A stretch of DNA of 64,000 nt from Gari tellinella (GCA_922989275.2 OV277866.1:72762328-72826327); one strand, 5' to 3'. Shown: positions 10,701 to 25,700, counted from the stretch's first letter. Numbers and translations are program-made. The notes: generated from the sequence alone by a model not told the origin.

Positions 10701-13700
10701 TTTCAGGCCCATTCGCAATTTTGTTTTAAATTCTTACTTTGGCTCTATATTAGTACATAATACGTGCAGTTGATGGCATTTCGACATATCTTAATTTCTC
10801 TTTCTTTATTCACCAGGGATGTTCTTATAGTGTCATGTGTCAACACGGGTACCAGCTTGTCTGGAGGGTTTGTCGTGTTTTCCGTCCTGGGTTTCATGGC
10901 GCATGAGCAGAATGTCACCGTGTCAGAGGTGGCGGATGCAGGTATTTTATGTTTAAACCCTATTATGATCAATTTTTTCGTGAGATTTGTACCCCTTCAC
11001 TGTGTCATTGTCGTCTGTTTCAATATTGTTGTCTGCAATATCGTTTCAAAGTTTGATTTAAAGCAGTATAACTGACGTAACTTTAAAACAAGTGGCAAAC
11101 AGTTTTGATCCTGATCAGACGCCGCGTGACGCGGCGTAGGATCAAAAACGTTTGCATATGCGCTTTATGAAGTCATTGAGAGTGAAAGGGTTAACCGCTT
11201 CACTGCCACTATGACGTCATGACTAGTCTAGAACACATTTACTGTCATAATATTGTCCTCTTGCAAATGTATCGTCTGCTTTTATTTCAAGAGTTAAGAA
11301 TTTTATACAGTTTGACTTAAAAGCATTTGTATAATTGTAAAACAGTTTGCATCCTTAACTCATTATCTCCTGAAACTTCCAATGGAAAATTCCTGTTTGC
11401 AATAAAGCCTGGTCCATTTTCGACTATTTAGGGTTGGTTTTTTTATAATAAATTACAAAATGACAAACAGTGAAGACCCTGATCAGAGGGCTCCTGCAGG
11501 AGCCCTCTGATCAGGGACTTCACTGTTTGTATAGGACACGTGTACTCGTCACAGGTACACCTTTGGTAAAGGACGCATATATGCGTCACTAGGGCTCAAT
11601 GAGTTAATCCAAACCGTTTTTATATGTCACTGTTATAGAGCTTGGTAGCAAAAGGGTCCATGCCTGAAAATAGTTAAATGCCATCAAAAACATCAATGTA
11701 TCACATTTACTTTGAACTTCTGATCACATAATGCAAGGTTGTAAGTATCTGGTGCCATGAGTGTACAACATGTATACTTTTCTTACCACTATGTTCGATA
11801 GTAACTGTTGCTTGAAAGAGACTCTCAACCAGAAATTACTTGAAAAAATGATGTTTTGTGAAAGGATGCCAGACGCTTAAATTAACACGTTATCATTAGT
11901 TTAGGAAAATAATTTATTTTTTAAAACGACAATGAAATAAAAATGGTTTGGATTCGAACTCTTAGACAAATTAAATGATAATTTTTGCGACAAGCTTATC
12001 TTGTACTAAAATGTTAATCTATTTATCAATGTTTCAGTTGTATCAGCAATATACAGTGCCTTTGGCCATTTACAAAGATATAAGGGGGATATGGCAAAGA
12101 CAAAATACATATACATTATTAAGTACATACATCACTAAACAGCTATAGTATCCAGGGTATTTTTACGCAAGTTCATACTCTCTTTAATATAATTAGCAGT
12201 ATTCAATAATAGTTTCGTATTACTAGAAGCCATTAAATTATCATATCAATCATTTGAAAGCGATTATATACATCTACGAACAATGCTTTACATAGCAACT
12301 ACGTCGAGGCAACGCGTTATACAGTGGAAAGGGTGCTACTGTTTCCCGTTTAAACGAAACTAATATGCAATACAATATAGAAAAGTAACATCCGTTTGCA
12401 AATATTTACGATTTATCTCAATCTGGGTGGCAGCTTTGCGCCAATCTTTTTGCAGTGGAATAATTGTTTAAGCATAAACACGTTTATTGAGGAAGAATAA
12501 CGTCTTCTACACCACGGTGACCAAAATAGAAAACTGCGATCAAAGTCAAAATGAACGCAATGCAGTTATGTTTCATAAATAACACATTTTGTGTAAACTA
12601 TTAAATTGACCAAGAACGGTTTATTTCAATTGTAATAACTTGTTTCGTAGTCTCTGTAAATTAAATTAAGTTTAAACCTTAAACAAAACATAACTGAATT
12701 TGATATGTCTTTACTTCAGGTCCGGGTCTAGTATTTATAGCTTATCCAAAGGCAGTGACACAGATGCCTGTCTCAACAGTCTGGTCAATATTGTTCTTTA
12801 CAATGGTTCTCTTGGTCGGAATGGACAGTCAGGTAAATATGAGATACAGTAAATCCTCGCTTTAGTGACACTTGTGAGGTGTTTACCCTTCACCGACATA
12901 ATGTCGTTTGATTCAATAATGCTGTGTTACGACCCGTTTTGTAGTAACGTTGCAAATTGTAGTAATTACTACAAAGTGCGTTACTACACTTTGCGTTGAA
13001 CCCTCACGACCCGTTTTGTAGTAACGTTGCATATTGTAGTAATTACTACAAAGTGAAATGACAGTGCTATTTCAAAGTGTAGTAAAGTTCTATAAATCAT
13101 GTCATAGATGTCAAATTGCAACGAATTTTGGAGTAAACCTTCACATTGACATTATACGTGTATACAAGAAATATGATAATGATAGACGACCTATTTGAGA
13201 AATTATCCCCAAAATGATTTATAAAGCACCTTGCGACCCGTTTTGTAGTAAAGTTGCAAACTGTAGTAAAACACTAAAAAGTGGATTCTCAGATATATTT
13301 CAAATTGTAGTAAAGTTCTATAAATCATGTCATAGATGTCGGATTGTGACGAAATTTGGAGTAAACCTTTACATTGATACTATGCGAGTGTACACGAAAT
13401 ATGAAAACGATCAATGCAACTTTTGAGGAGATATCTCATAATATGACATATATAGGGACCTGCGACCCGTTTTGTAGTAAAGTTGCAAACTGTAGTAAAA
13501 CCAATAAAAATTGGTTCACAGAGATATTTCAAAGTGTAGCAAAGTTCTATAAATCATGTCATAGATGTCCGATTTCAACGAAATTTGGAGTAAATATTCA
13601 CATTGATACTATGCGAGTGTACAATAAATATGATAACGATCAACGGCACATTTGAGGAGATATCTCATAATATTTCATTTAATGGACACTGCAACCCGTT

Positions 13701-16700
13701 TTGTAGTAAAATGCTACAAAGTGGGTTGACAGTGCTATTTCAAAGTGTAGTAAAGTTCTATAAATCATGTCATAGATGTCTGATTGCGACGAAATTTGGT
13801 GTAAAATTTCACATAGACATTATACGAGTATACAAGAAATATGATAACGATAGACGGCCTATTTGAGAAATTATCTCGAAAATGATTGATAAAGGACATA
13901 GCGACCCGTTTTGTAGTAAAATACTACAAAGTGAACTGACAGTGCTATTTCAAAGTGTAGTAAAGTTCTATAAATCATGTCATAGATGTCGAATTTCAAC
14001 GAAATTTGGAGTTTACCTTCACATTGACATAATACGAGTATACAAGAAATATAATAATGATAGACGACCTATTTGAGAAATTGTCTCCAAAATGATTTAT
14101 AAAGCACCTTACGACCCGTTTTGTAGTAACGTTGCAAACTGTAGTAAAATACTGCTATTCGGTTGACATTGATATTTCAAAGTTTAAAAAAGTATGTCAT
14201 AGATATCCGATTGCGACAAAATGTGGATTAAAAATTCATATCGATGTTGTACGAATGTATAAGAAATATGATAACGATAGAGAGCCTGTCAGAGAATTTA
14301 TATCCTCAAACGATTCATAAAGGATCTTGCGACCCGTTTTGTAGTAAAATACTACAAAGTGGGTTGACAGTGCTATTTCAAATTGTAGTAAAGTTCTATA
14401 AATCATGTCATAGATATCCGATTGCGACAAAAAGGGGGAGTAAACCTTCATTTTGATGTTGTACGAATGTATAAGAAATATGATAACGATAGAGAGCCTG
14501 TAAGAAAACTAATCTCCTAAAATGATTTATTAAGGACATTGCGACCTGTTTTGTAGTAAAGTTGCAAACTGTAGTAAAATGCTACAAAGTCGGTTGGCAG
14601 TGATTTTTCAAAGTGTAGTAAAGTTTAATAAAACATGTCATATATGCCCAATTGCATCGAAATGTGGAGTAAACCTTCACATTGATACTATGCGAGTGTA
14701 CAAGAAATATGATAAAAATAAACTGCACGTTTGAAGAGATATGTCATATAATGATTTATAAAGGACCTTGCGACCCGTTTTGTAGTAAAATACTACAAAG
14801 TTGGTTGACAGTGTTATTTCAAAGTGTAGTAAAGTTCTAATTAATCATGTCATAGATGTCCGATTGCGACGAAATTAGGAATAAACCTTCACACTAATAC
14901 TATGCGAGTGTACAAGAAGTATGATAATGATAGACGGCTTGGGAGAGAAATCATCTCAAAAAATGATTTATTAAGGTCATTGCGACCCGTTTTGTAGTAA
15001 AATACTACAAAGTGGGTTAACAGTGTTAAATCAAAGTGTAGTAAAGTTCTATAATTCATGTCATTATTGTCCGATTGCGACGAAATTTGGAGTAAAATTT
15101 CACATTGATACTATGCGAGTGTAGTAGAAATATGATAACAATAAACTGCACGATTTAGGAGATATGTCATATAATGATTTATAAAGGACATTGCGACCAG
15201 TTTTTAGTAAAACGCATAACAAACGCATTTAAATCGCGCATCGTTTGCACATTAGTGGGCATGAACAGGAAAGAATAACGTTTCATTCATGCTTTCGGAG
15301 GATAACTAGGAAACACAGTGGATAATCACTTGATATTTTCAATGTTTCAAGCAGTGGCATTATCGTCGCGCGTGTTTCTTTGATGCATTTTCCACGTAGG
15401 GCTGCCCAAGACTCGTGGTCAATATTGTCTTATCGTTTCATTCTTGCAGCACGATTTGTAGCGAACCATCCAACGTAAGGACACGAAAACAAGATCGGAA
15501 GTAACGACGTAATTCGGATGACGTCTAATCATCAATATATCAGTGACGTAATTGTACGGCAAACTGTCACAAAAATGTGTTCGATATAATTTTGGAGCTC
15601 CACACGGGTTAAAATAATATACTTCCGCTTCAAATGTTGAACAATTTTGTTTAAAAAGTGGCTTAAAAGCATAAATAAATAGAATAACTGTATTTTTTCA
15701 GTGTAAGATCGAGTTTAAGGTGGTTCGACAGCGGGCGGCCCGCATCTCGAGTTCCGGAAATGCTGATTACTTTCACCTGATCGTTGCGGCACGTGCTTAT
15801 AGTAGAACATTTACATAACGATAAGATTGATCTGCTTGAGTGTCTTCTCTCTTAGCGCAGTTGGTACGGTGATTGACTAGCAATCCAAAGGTTCTAAGTT
15901 CGATTCCCACTCGCTTCAAAACTTGTTTTTAAAATAAATTGTCCGATTTTATTGACTAGTCAATCCATAACGCAGTGATCAAAGGACAGGCTATGTTTAG
16001 TCACGAAATAATGAATAATATCAGATACAAGTATAGTCAAGTGACAACTTAACTTTGTGAGGATGTATAGCCTATATGACAGATGGCAGCTTAACACAGG
16101 ACAACCGTAATGCTAAAAGATAGACCCTAACGAAGCTTTTATGCCTTACTTTTGTTATGCACTAAGCAGTCATCCGCCTTTAAAAATCTATAGGCTACCG
16201 TATTCAATTATCCCTTATTACAGGTTTGACTTATGGTATTATTTAGAACTGACGGCATTTTAAAGTTGAACTCAAGGGAGGTTACTCGTATTTTGTTAAC
16301 ATTTTGTCAGAATTTTTGGAAATCGTGTATAAAATGTAAATTCCACTGTAGATTTTCATAAAAATTTTGCGACGAGTGGAACTAAGTAATATCTAGCTAA
16401 TTAGAGAAAAAATAGTGTATGTTAAACAGCTAGATTTTTTTTAATTTAAGATTGAGTGACTTTTTCTGAATTTGACTTTTTTAAAATATTGATATTTCAA
16501 GAAAAGATGTCATGAAATATATTTGTTTGCACAATATATTATAGTCTCTGTACAGTTTACTTGAATGTACCGACATTTTTGAGTTAGATTAGTTTATAAA
16601 GAAAATATTCACGTTTATTAAAAAAGGAGCTTTTCTCGACAAAAGGTCCTGTCAGAAAAAAACGGTACTTTATTTTTTTTTTTATTTTAATGAGTTTCAC

Positions 16701-19700
16701 CCCTGATATGGTAAATTTCAATTTAATCAAGATTTCAAAAATTTCTGACACGGAATAAGCTGACCTGCGAACAAACCTTAATCCATTTCGTGAATATCAT
16801 ACTGTTAAATTTTCACGAGTGGCTTCGTCACTCGTGAAAATATAACTTCTGAAGATCTCTGATTAAATTTGCGATCGTTAATTGAAAAAACAACAACAGT
16901 TTTTCCTCTATTTTCTCCACTGTATTATGACATAACTACATGTATGTCCCTCCACTAAAATGGAAGATCTTGAATATGTGTTGTATATGATATATTGCCT
17001 AAAGGACTAATATCGAGAATTCTTGGTTATTAACCAGTCGCATTAATTAGTTATAGTTTGCCTCATTTGTTTAATCGACATATGTAATAATCCGTGTACA
17101 TGTTATTGTCTACACGCCTGTAATATTCATAGAAATTAATGAAGAGTAAAATGTATGTTTTATCTGAAAAAATCGTCAAGGCCTGGTGACTACCGGAACC
17201 ATAATTACTAGTTTAAAAATGTTACAACATTTGTCAACTTCACTTCAAAACAAATCTGGATAGTTAAAAAAGGTAGCACAGAAACCAATATTGTAGTATT
17301 TACTACAACTTGCAACTTAACTACAAAACGGGTAGCAAGGTCCTTTAAAAGCATTATATGAGATTTCTCCTTAAATGTGACATATATTGTTATCATATTT
17401 CATGTGCACTCGCAGAGTATCAATGCAAAGGTATACTCTAAATTTCGTCGCAATCAGTCATCTATGACATGATTTATAGAACTTTACTACACTTTGAAAT
17501 ATCACTTTCAACCCACTTTGTAGTATTTTACTACAAAACGGGTCGCAATGTCCTTAATAAATCATTTTTGGAGATTATTCTCTCTTAAGCCATATATCGT
17601 TATCGAACTTCTTGTACACTCGCATAGTATCAATGTAAAAATTTACTCCAAATTTCGTCGCAATCGGACATCTATGACATGATTTATAGAACTTTACTAC
17701 ACTTTGAAAAATCACTGCCAACCGACTTTGTAGTATTTTACTACAAAACGGGTCGCAAAGTCATTTATAAATTATTATATGACATATCTCCTCAATCGTG
17801 CAGTTTATTTTTATCATATTTCTTGTACACTCGCATAACATCAATATACAGGTTGTTGCAATCGGATATCTATGACCTGCTTTATAGAACTTTGCTACAC
17901 TTTGAAATAACACTGTCAATTCACTTTGTAGTAATTACTACAATATGCAACGTTACTACAAAACGGGTCGTGAGGGTTCAACGCAAAGTGTAGTAACGCA
18001 CTTTGTAGTAAATACTTCAATTTGCAACGTTACTACAAAACGGGTCGCAATGTCCCTTATAAATCATTTTGGGGATAACTTCTCAAACAGGCCATCTATC
18101 GTTATTATATTTCTTAGACACTCGTACAGCATCGATATGAAGGTTAACTCCAAATTTCGTCGCAATCGGATATCTATGACATGATTTATAGAACTTTACA
18201 ACACTTTGAAATAGCATTGTCAACCCACTTTGTAGTATTTTACTACAAAACGGTCGCAAGGTCCTTTATAGATCGTTTTAGGAGATAAATTCTCTGACAG
18301 TCTCACTATCGTTATCATATTTCTTATACATTCGAACAACATCGATATGAAGATTACTCCACATTTAGTCGCAATCGGGTATCTATGACACACTTTTTTT
18401 TAAACTTTACTACACTTTGAAATATCAATGTCAACCGAATTGGAGTATTTTACTACAGTTTGCAACTTTACTACAAAACGGTTCGCAAGGTCCCTTATCA
18501 ATCATTTACGGGATAATTGCCCAAACAGGCCATCTATCTTTATCATATTTCTTGGACACTCGTACAGCATCGATATGAAGGTTTACTCTAAATTTCGTCG
18601 CAATCGGATATCTATGACATGAGTTATAGTACTTTACTACACTTTGAAATATCACTTTCAATTCACTTTGTAGTAATTACTACAATATGCAACGTTACTA
18701 CAAAGCGGGTTGTGAGGGTTCAACGCAAAGTGTAGTAACGCACTTTGTAGTAATTACTACAGTTTGCAACTTTACTACAAAACGGGTCGCAAGGTCCCTT
18801 ATAAATCATTTTGGGGATAATTTCTCAAACAGGCCATCTATCGTTATCATATTTCTTAGACACTCGTACAGCATCGTTATGAAGTTTTACTCAAAATTTC
18901 GTCGCAATCGGATATCTTTGACATGAGTTATAGTACTTTACTACACTTTGAAATATCACTTTCAATTCACTTTGTAGTAATTACTACAATATGCAACGTT
19001 ACTACAAAGCGGGTTGTGAGGGTTCAACGCAAAGTGTAGTAACGCACTTTGTAGTAATTACTACAATTTGCAACGTTACTACAAAACGGGTCGTAAGGTG
19101 CTTTATAAATCATTTTGGAGATAATTTCTCAACTATGTCGCCTATCATTATTATATTTCTTGTATACTCGTATTATGTCAATGTGAATGTATACTCCAAA
19201 TTTCGTTGCAATTCGACATCTATGACATGATTTATAGAACTTTACTACACTTTGAAATTGCACTGTCAGTTCACTTTGTAGTATTTTACTACAAAACGGG
19301 TCGCTCGGTCCTTTATCAATCATTTTCGAGATAATTTCTATGACATGATTTCGTTGCAATGTGACATCTATGACATGATTTATAGAACTTTACTACACTT
19401 TTAAATAGCACTGTCAGTTCACTTTTTAGTATTTTACTACAAAACGGGTCGCTAGGTCCTTTATAAATAATTTTCGAGATAATTTCTCAAATAGGCCGTC
19501 TATCGTTATCATATTTCTTGTATACTCGTATAGTGTCTATGTGAAGTTTAACTCCAAATCTCGTCACAATCAGACATCTATGACATGATTTGTAGAACTT
19601 TACTACACTTTAAAATAGCACTGTCAACCCACCTTGTAGCATTTAACTACCAAACGGGCCGCAGTGTCCTTTATATGAAATATTATGAGATATCTCCTCA

Positions 19701-22700
19701 AATGTGCCGTTGATTGTACACTCGCATAGTATTAATGTAAAAATTTTACTCCAAATTTCATTGAAATCAGACATCTATGACATGATTTATAGAACTATAC
19801 TACACTTTGAAATATCTCTGTGAACCAATTTTTAGTGGTTTTACTAAAGTTTGCAACTTTACTACAAAACGGGTCGCAAGGTGCTTTATAAATCATTTTG
19901 GAGATTATTTCTCAAATAGGTCGTCTATCATTATTACATTTCTTGTATACTCGTATTATGTCAATGTGAAGGTATACTCCAAATTTCGTTGCAATTCGAC
20001 ATCTATGACATGATTTATAGAACTTTACTACACTTTGAAATAGCACTGTCAGTTCACATTGTAGTTTTTTACTACAAAACGGGTCGCTAGGTCCTTTATA
20101 AATCATTTTCGAGATAATTTCTCTAATAGGCCGTCTATCGTTATCATATTTCTTGTATACTCGTGTAATGTCTATGTGAAGTTTTACTCCAAATTTCGTC
20201 GCAATCAGACATCTATGACATGATTTATAGAACTTTACTACACTTTGAAATATCTCTGTGAACCAATTTTTAGTGGTTTTACTACAGTTTGCAACTTTAC
20301 TACAAAACTGGTTGCAAGGTGCTTTATAAATCATTTTGGAGATACTTTCTCAAATAGGTCTTCTATCATTATCATATGTCTTGTATACTCGTATTATGTC
20401 AATGTGAAGGTATACTCCAAATTTCGTTGCAATTCGACATCTATGACATGATTTATAGAACTTTACTACACTTTGAAATAGCACTGTCAGTTCACTTTGT
20501 AGTATTTTACTACAAAACGGGTCGCTAGGTCCTTTATAAATCATTTTCGAGATAATTTCTCAAATAGGCCGTCTATCGTTATCATATTTCTTGTATACTC
20601 GAATAATGTCTATGTGAAGTTTTACCCCAAATTTCGTTGCAATCAGACATCGATGACATGATTTATAGAACTTTACTACACTTTGAAATAGCACTGTCAA
20701 CCCACTTTGTAGCATTTTACTACAAAACGGATTTATACTACACTTTGAAATATCTCTTTTAACCAATTTTTAGTGGTTTTACTACAGTTTGCAACTTTAC
20801 TACAAAACGGGTCGCAAGACCCTTTATATGTCATATTATGAGATATCTCCTCAAAACTTGCATTGGTCGTTTTCATATTTCTTGTACACTCGCATAGTAT
20901 CAATGTGAAGGTTTACTCCAAATTTCGTTACAATCCGACATCTATGACATGATTTATAGAACTTTACTACACTTTGAAATATCTCTGTGAACCAATTTTT
21001 AGTGGTTTTACTACAGTCTGAACTTTACTACAAAACAGGTTGCAAGGTGCTTTATAAATCATTTTGGAGATACTTTCTCAAATAGGTCTTCTATCATTAT
21101 CATATTTCTTGTATACTCGTATTAAGTCAATGTGAAGGTATACTCGAAATTTCGTTGCAATTCGACATCTATGACATGATTTATAGAACTTTACTACACT
21201 TTGAAATATCTCTGTGAATCCACGTTTTATTGGTTTTACTACAGTTTGCAACTTTACTACAAAACGGGTCGCAAGACCCTTTATATGTCATATTATGAGA
21301 TATCTCCTCAAAACTTGCATTGGTCGTTTTCATATTTCTTGTATACTCGCATAGTATCAATGTGAAGGTTTACTCCAAATTTCGTTACAATCCGACATCT
21401 ATGACATGATTTATAGAACTTTACTACACTTTGAAATATATATGAGAACCCACTTTTTAGTGTTTTACTATAGTTTGCAACTTTACTACAAAACGGGTCG
21501 CAAGGTGCTTTATAAATCATTTTGGAGATAATTTCTCAAATAGGTCGTCTATCAGTATCATATTTCTTGTATACACGTATAATGTCAATGTGAAGGTTTA
21601 CTCCAAAATTCGTTGCAATTTGACATCTATGACATGATTTATAGAACTTTACTACACTTTGAAATAGCACTGTCAATTCACTTTGTAGTATTTTACTACA
21701 AAACGGGTCGCTAGGTCCTTTATAAATCATTTTCGAGATAATTTCTCAAATAGGCCGTCTATCGTTATCATATTTCTTGTATACTCGTATAGTGTCTATG
21801 TGACATTTTACTCCAAATCTCGTTGCAATCAGACATCTATTACATGATTTATAGAACTTTACTACACTTTGAAATAGCACTGTCAACCCACTTTGTAGCA
21901 TTTTACTACAAAACGGGTCGCAGTGTCCTTTATTTGAAATATTATGAGATATCTCCTCAAATGTGCCGTTGATTGTTATCATACTTCTTGTACTATCGCA
22001 TAGTATCAATGTGAAAATTTACTCCAAATTTCATTGAAATCGGACATCTATGACATGATTTATAGAACTTTACTACACTTTGAAATATCTCTGTGAACCA
22101 ATTTTTAGTGTTTTACTACAGTTTGCAAATTTACAACAAAACGGGTCGCAAGACCCTTTATATGTCATATTATGAGATATCTCCTCAAAACTTGCATTGA
22201 TCGTTTTCATATTTCTTGTACACTCGCATAGTATCAATGTGAAAAATTACTCAAAATTTCGTTACAATCCGACATCTATGACATGATTTATAGAACTTTA
22301 CTACACTTTGAAATATATCTGAGAACCCACTTTTTAGTGTTTTACTACAGTTTGCAACGTTACTACAAAACGGGTCGCAAGGTGCTTTATAAATCATTTT
22401 GGAGATAATTTCTCAAATAGGTCGTCTATCATTATTATATTTCTTGTATACACGTATAATGTCAATGTGAAGGTTAACTCCAAAATTCGTTGCAATTTGA
22501 CATCTATGACATGATTTATAGAACTTTACTACACTTTGAAATAGCACTGTCCATTCACTTTGTAGTAATTACTACAATATGCAACGTTACTACAAAACGG
22601 GTCGTGTGGGTTCAACGCAAAGTGTAGTGACGCACTTTGTAGTAATTACTACAATTTGCAACGTTACTACAAAACGGGTCGTAACAATGCTGTCTGAAAT

Positions 22701-25700
22701 ATCGTTTCAAAGTTTGAATTCAGCCTTATTGTTGGGGTTTTAATGTACTCTGCATGTTATTTAATGCAGGGTGATAATTTATTGCAGAAACGTCACGAAT
22801 GAGCTTTCCAATAATTACTTCTGTCATGCAATAAGCACCATATGTCTTTAAATGTCTCTGTTAATGTTTTGTCGTTCAAGACGAACTAGACAAACCTCTT
22901 AATCTCTTCACTGCCATTACGCCATCAGCTTTAAATAATTGTCAGATGTTTTTATGACTAACATTTAGATTGGTACTAAGGTATTTTGACTAAAGAACTA
23001 TAAAAATGAGTGTCAGACAACTTAGATTGAGTTTGACACGTTGGTGGTATTTTGCAAAGGAAATACAGAAAAATGAACTCTTAAATGTCCTTCAGTCAAC
23101 ACAATCAGTATCACATATGTGTAAAATGCTACAAGTAGAAAGAAATGCAGTTGTACTGTAAATTTGAGCTATTTAACGAATAAAACATGCTTTACCTGAA
23201 TAGTTAACCCTTAGCCTGCCACGCACAACTATAGCTCCATATGCAAACAGCTTGGATCCGGATGAGACGCCGAGTAACTCGGCGTCTCATCCGGATTCAA
23301 GCTGTTTGACACTCGGACAACATTTTCAGCAATTTTGAGCAACTTTGAAGCACTTTGAAACTTGAAGCAGACGATAAATATAGCAGACGACAATTTATTT
23401 GGCGGGCTAAGGGTTAATGCAATACCAAAGTTACTGTATTCATGTATATGATAAACAGTACCTGACAGCCAATTTCAGTTGATACCGATACTTGCACAAT
23501 CAAATACAGCAGCTGGTGGTGTGTTTATTATATGCCTCAATTTGCATCATCAAGAATTAAATAAAATGTTTCAATCATTTTGTATCCATAAAGTTTTGAT
23601 ATTCGAAACAGAACAATGATATCTTTAATATCACAAAGAATAACGCTGTTTCAGTTTATTGCTGTTGAAGGCTTGTTGACACCTATACTAGACATGTTTC
23701 CTAAGAAGTTGTACAAGATGAGGAACAGGATGCTGGTGACTGCTGTTTACTGTGCACTGACATTTATAGCTGGATTATCCATGGTCACTCAGGTAAAACA
23801 TATCAATCACTAGTTTATCCCTTTTTACTTCATGAGTACACCTTAGCGCCTTTATTCCCCTCCACACTTCAGTAAATAAATCCAGTTTATACCGTCATTA
23901 CTCATGGTCATGCACCATAAAGAGATATACTCTACATTATGTATATCCTAGCAAATGATAGCTTAAAACGGATTGAAAGTAAATCATAATGCGCATTAAA
24001 ATTTAAGTTATTTTCCTCTTGAATACTTATTATACAGCATGTACGTATACAAAACTCTGACATCTACAGTTGAGAGTTGTTAGACTTAAATAATAAAGAT
24101 AACCAATGGGAAACGTATTTGTGTGTTTCAGGGCGGGATCTATGTGTTTCAACTGTTTGATTACTACAGTGCCAGTGGTTTTGTTCTCCTATGGGTATGC
24201 TTCTTTGAGACTGTTGTTATCGGCTGGGTTGTTGGTGAGTATAGATAAAATTATCCCCCCTGTCATGACGTCATCGGCTTTAATCCATTATCGTCTAGCT
24301 ACCTTTCTCCAATTTTGATTTTAGGCAAATTGACTAAAACTAATAGTGTAGTGGGAGTCAAAAAGTTTCAGTCCTGATCAAACTCTAAATATTTGTAAAA
24401 CAGGAACGCAGTGGATCGTTCAAAAGATGAAGCATGGATACACATCATAACAGATAGCAGCATTACACTTTCGACGACATTTTTATATGAATATAATAGG
24501 TTTGATCCTGATCAGATTTACTCGGTGCCTAATTAGGATCCAAACTGTTTGAAAAATATTAGTGTGATTGGCTAGGCAGCGAATGAATTAATGCAAAAAA
24601 GTAGATATATTGCAGATTGCTGAGAACTGCTTAATTATTCATGCAATATGCAGTATCCTGGCTAAATATCTCTCTGGATATTCTCAAAATGATCGCTAAA
24701 CAACGCCATCGAAACAAGTATCCTACATGTATATACTGAGAATATGGTTGTAAAGAGTACCAAGAAACAGTCCGTTTTGCTTTCCAATGTTGACTAGACA
24801 CAGGTCATATAGATGAGCAAATGCTATTTCTTGACAATGTTTTATCAGTTAACACCTCCGCTGCCTAACGCCGGATGCCATATTTGTTTTGCAAACTGTA
24901 TTTGCATTCTGAAATAATTTTATGATTTTATAATATTATTCTTTCGATAAACATTGAAACATACAGTTAACCTCCCTATGATGATCATTAAAACGATTGC
25001 TTATTGATTATATGAAAGACAGATGACAGCTTAGGAGCTTTCTGTTTTACTACCACATTGCTTTAAGCAGTCGCCTGTCGTAATCACATATTGGCTAAAA
25101 CAATTTAGTGGTCGTAATAGAGAGGTTTTACTGGCGTCTTGTTATTCCTAGGTACTGACAATTTCACGGCTGCCATTACACTGATGACTGGACGCAGGAT
25201 ATCAGTCTGGTTTTCTATATGTTGGAAGTTTCTGACTCCAGCCATTTCTACGGTAATAAATCATTATAAAGTTAAACCTTTGCTCGGCAGATACTCGAGA
25301 AATAATGTACCGTCCAACCTCGATATAGACTCAAATGTGTGTATGTCGAATTTACCAGTACAGCGCTCCTTCTCTACAACGACATCCAATGGGAGACACA
25401 GAATGAGTGCGTTGTTCGGAGGGAGTCGTTATAGGGAGGGACATTGGCTACATTTGCAAACAGCTTGAATCCAGATCAGACGCCGCGTAACGCTGAGAAA
25501 GGCAGAGGACGACTATTTAAAGCAGACGACATTGCAGCCGGAAAAACGTTAGATATAATTATCCTGTTTAGTGAACCGCGGCAAGGGTCGTTGAAAGGAG
25601 GGAGTCGTTGTTGGGAGGGCCATTGTAGAGAGGGAACGCTGTATTTCAAAATTAAAACGTGCACTTTATAAGCTGTACATGAATATACCCTTGTTTCAAA

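Larger units (their letters stand above)
15216..17269. other. Unique centre of the foldback element
   Basis: No coding exon recognised. It contains a piece resembling the family D end (AGGAAAGAATAACG, 15270), a tRNA-like sequence (15844-15915) and a core I remnant (16078-16190). The rest is AT-rich. Confidence 0.6.
12926..22685. mobile_element. 9.76 kb foldback transposon with satellite-like arms
   Basis: The first ~130 bp (GTTACGACCCGTTTTGTAGT...) and the complement of the last ~130 bp agree with only about two mismatches. The 8 bp AATGCTGT is duplicated at both edges (12918-12925, 22686-22693). Both arms are arrays of about 210-230 bp units in opposite orientation, separated by 2 kb of non-repeated sequence. 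No transposase was seen, so it needs help from elsewhere. TSD length and GTTAC-type ends could suit a MULE, hAT or Novosib-like superfamily; I cannot decide. It accounts for most of the SLC6 TM8-TM9 intron. Confidence 0.85.

Noticed and set aside
13214..14456. Serial 60-90 codon open frames on the + strand
   Set aside because: They lie in the repeat units of the foldback arm, stop at the same place in each unit and have no family resemblance; listed as repeat, not as genes.
15844..15915. Functional tRNA gene
   Set aside because: A and B boxes are present, but T-stem pairing fails and the anticodon loop is abnormal.
23213..23415. Rho-independent terminator-like GC hairpins
   Set aside because: The hairpins are the centres of MITEs found many times in both orientations, in animal introns.
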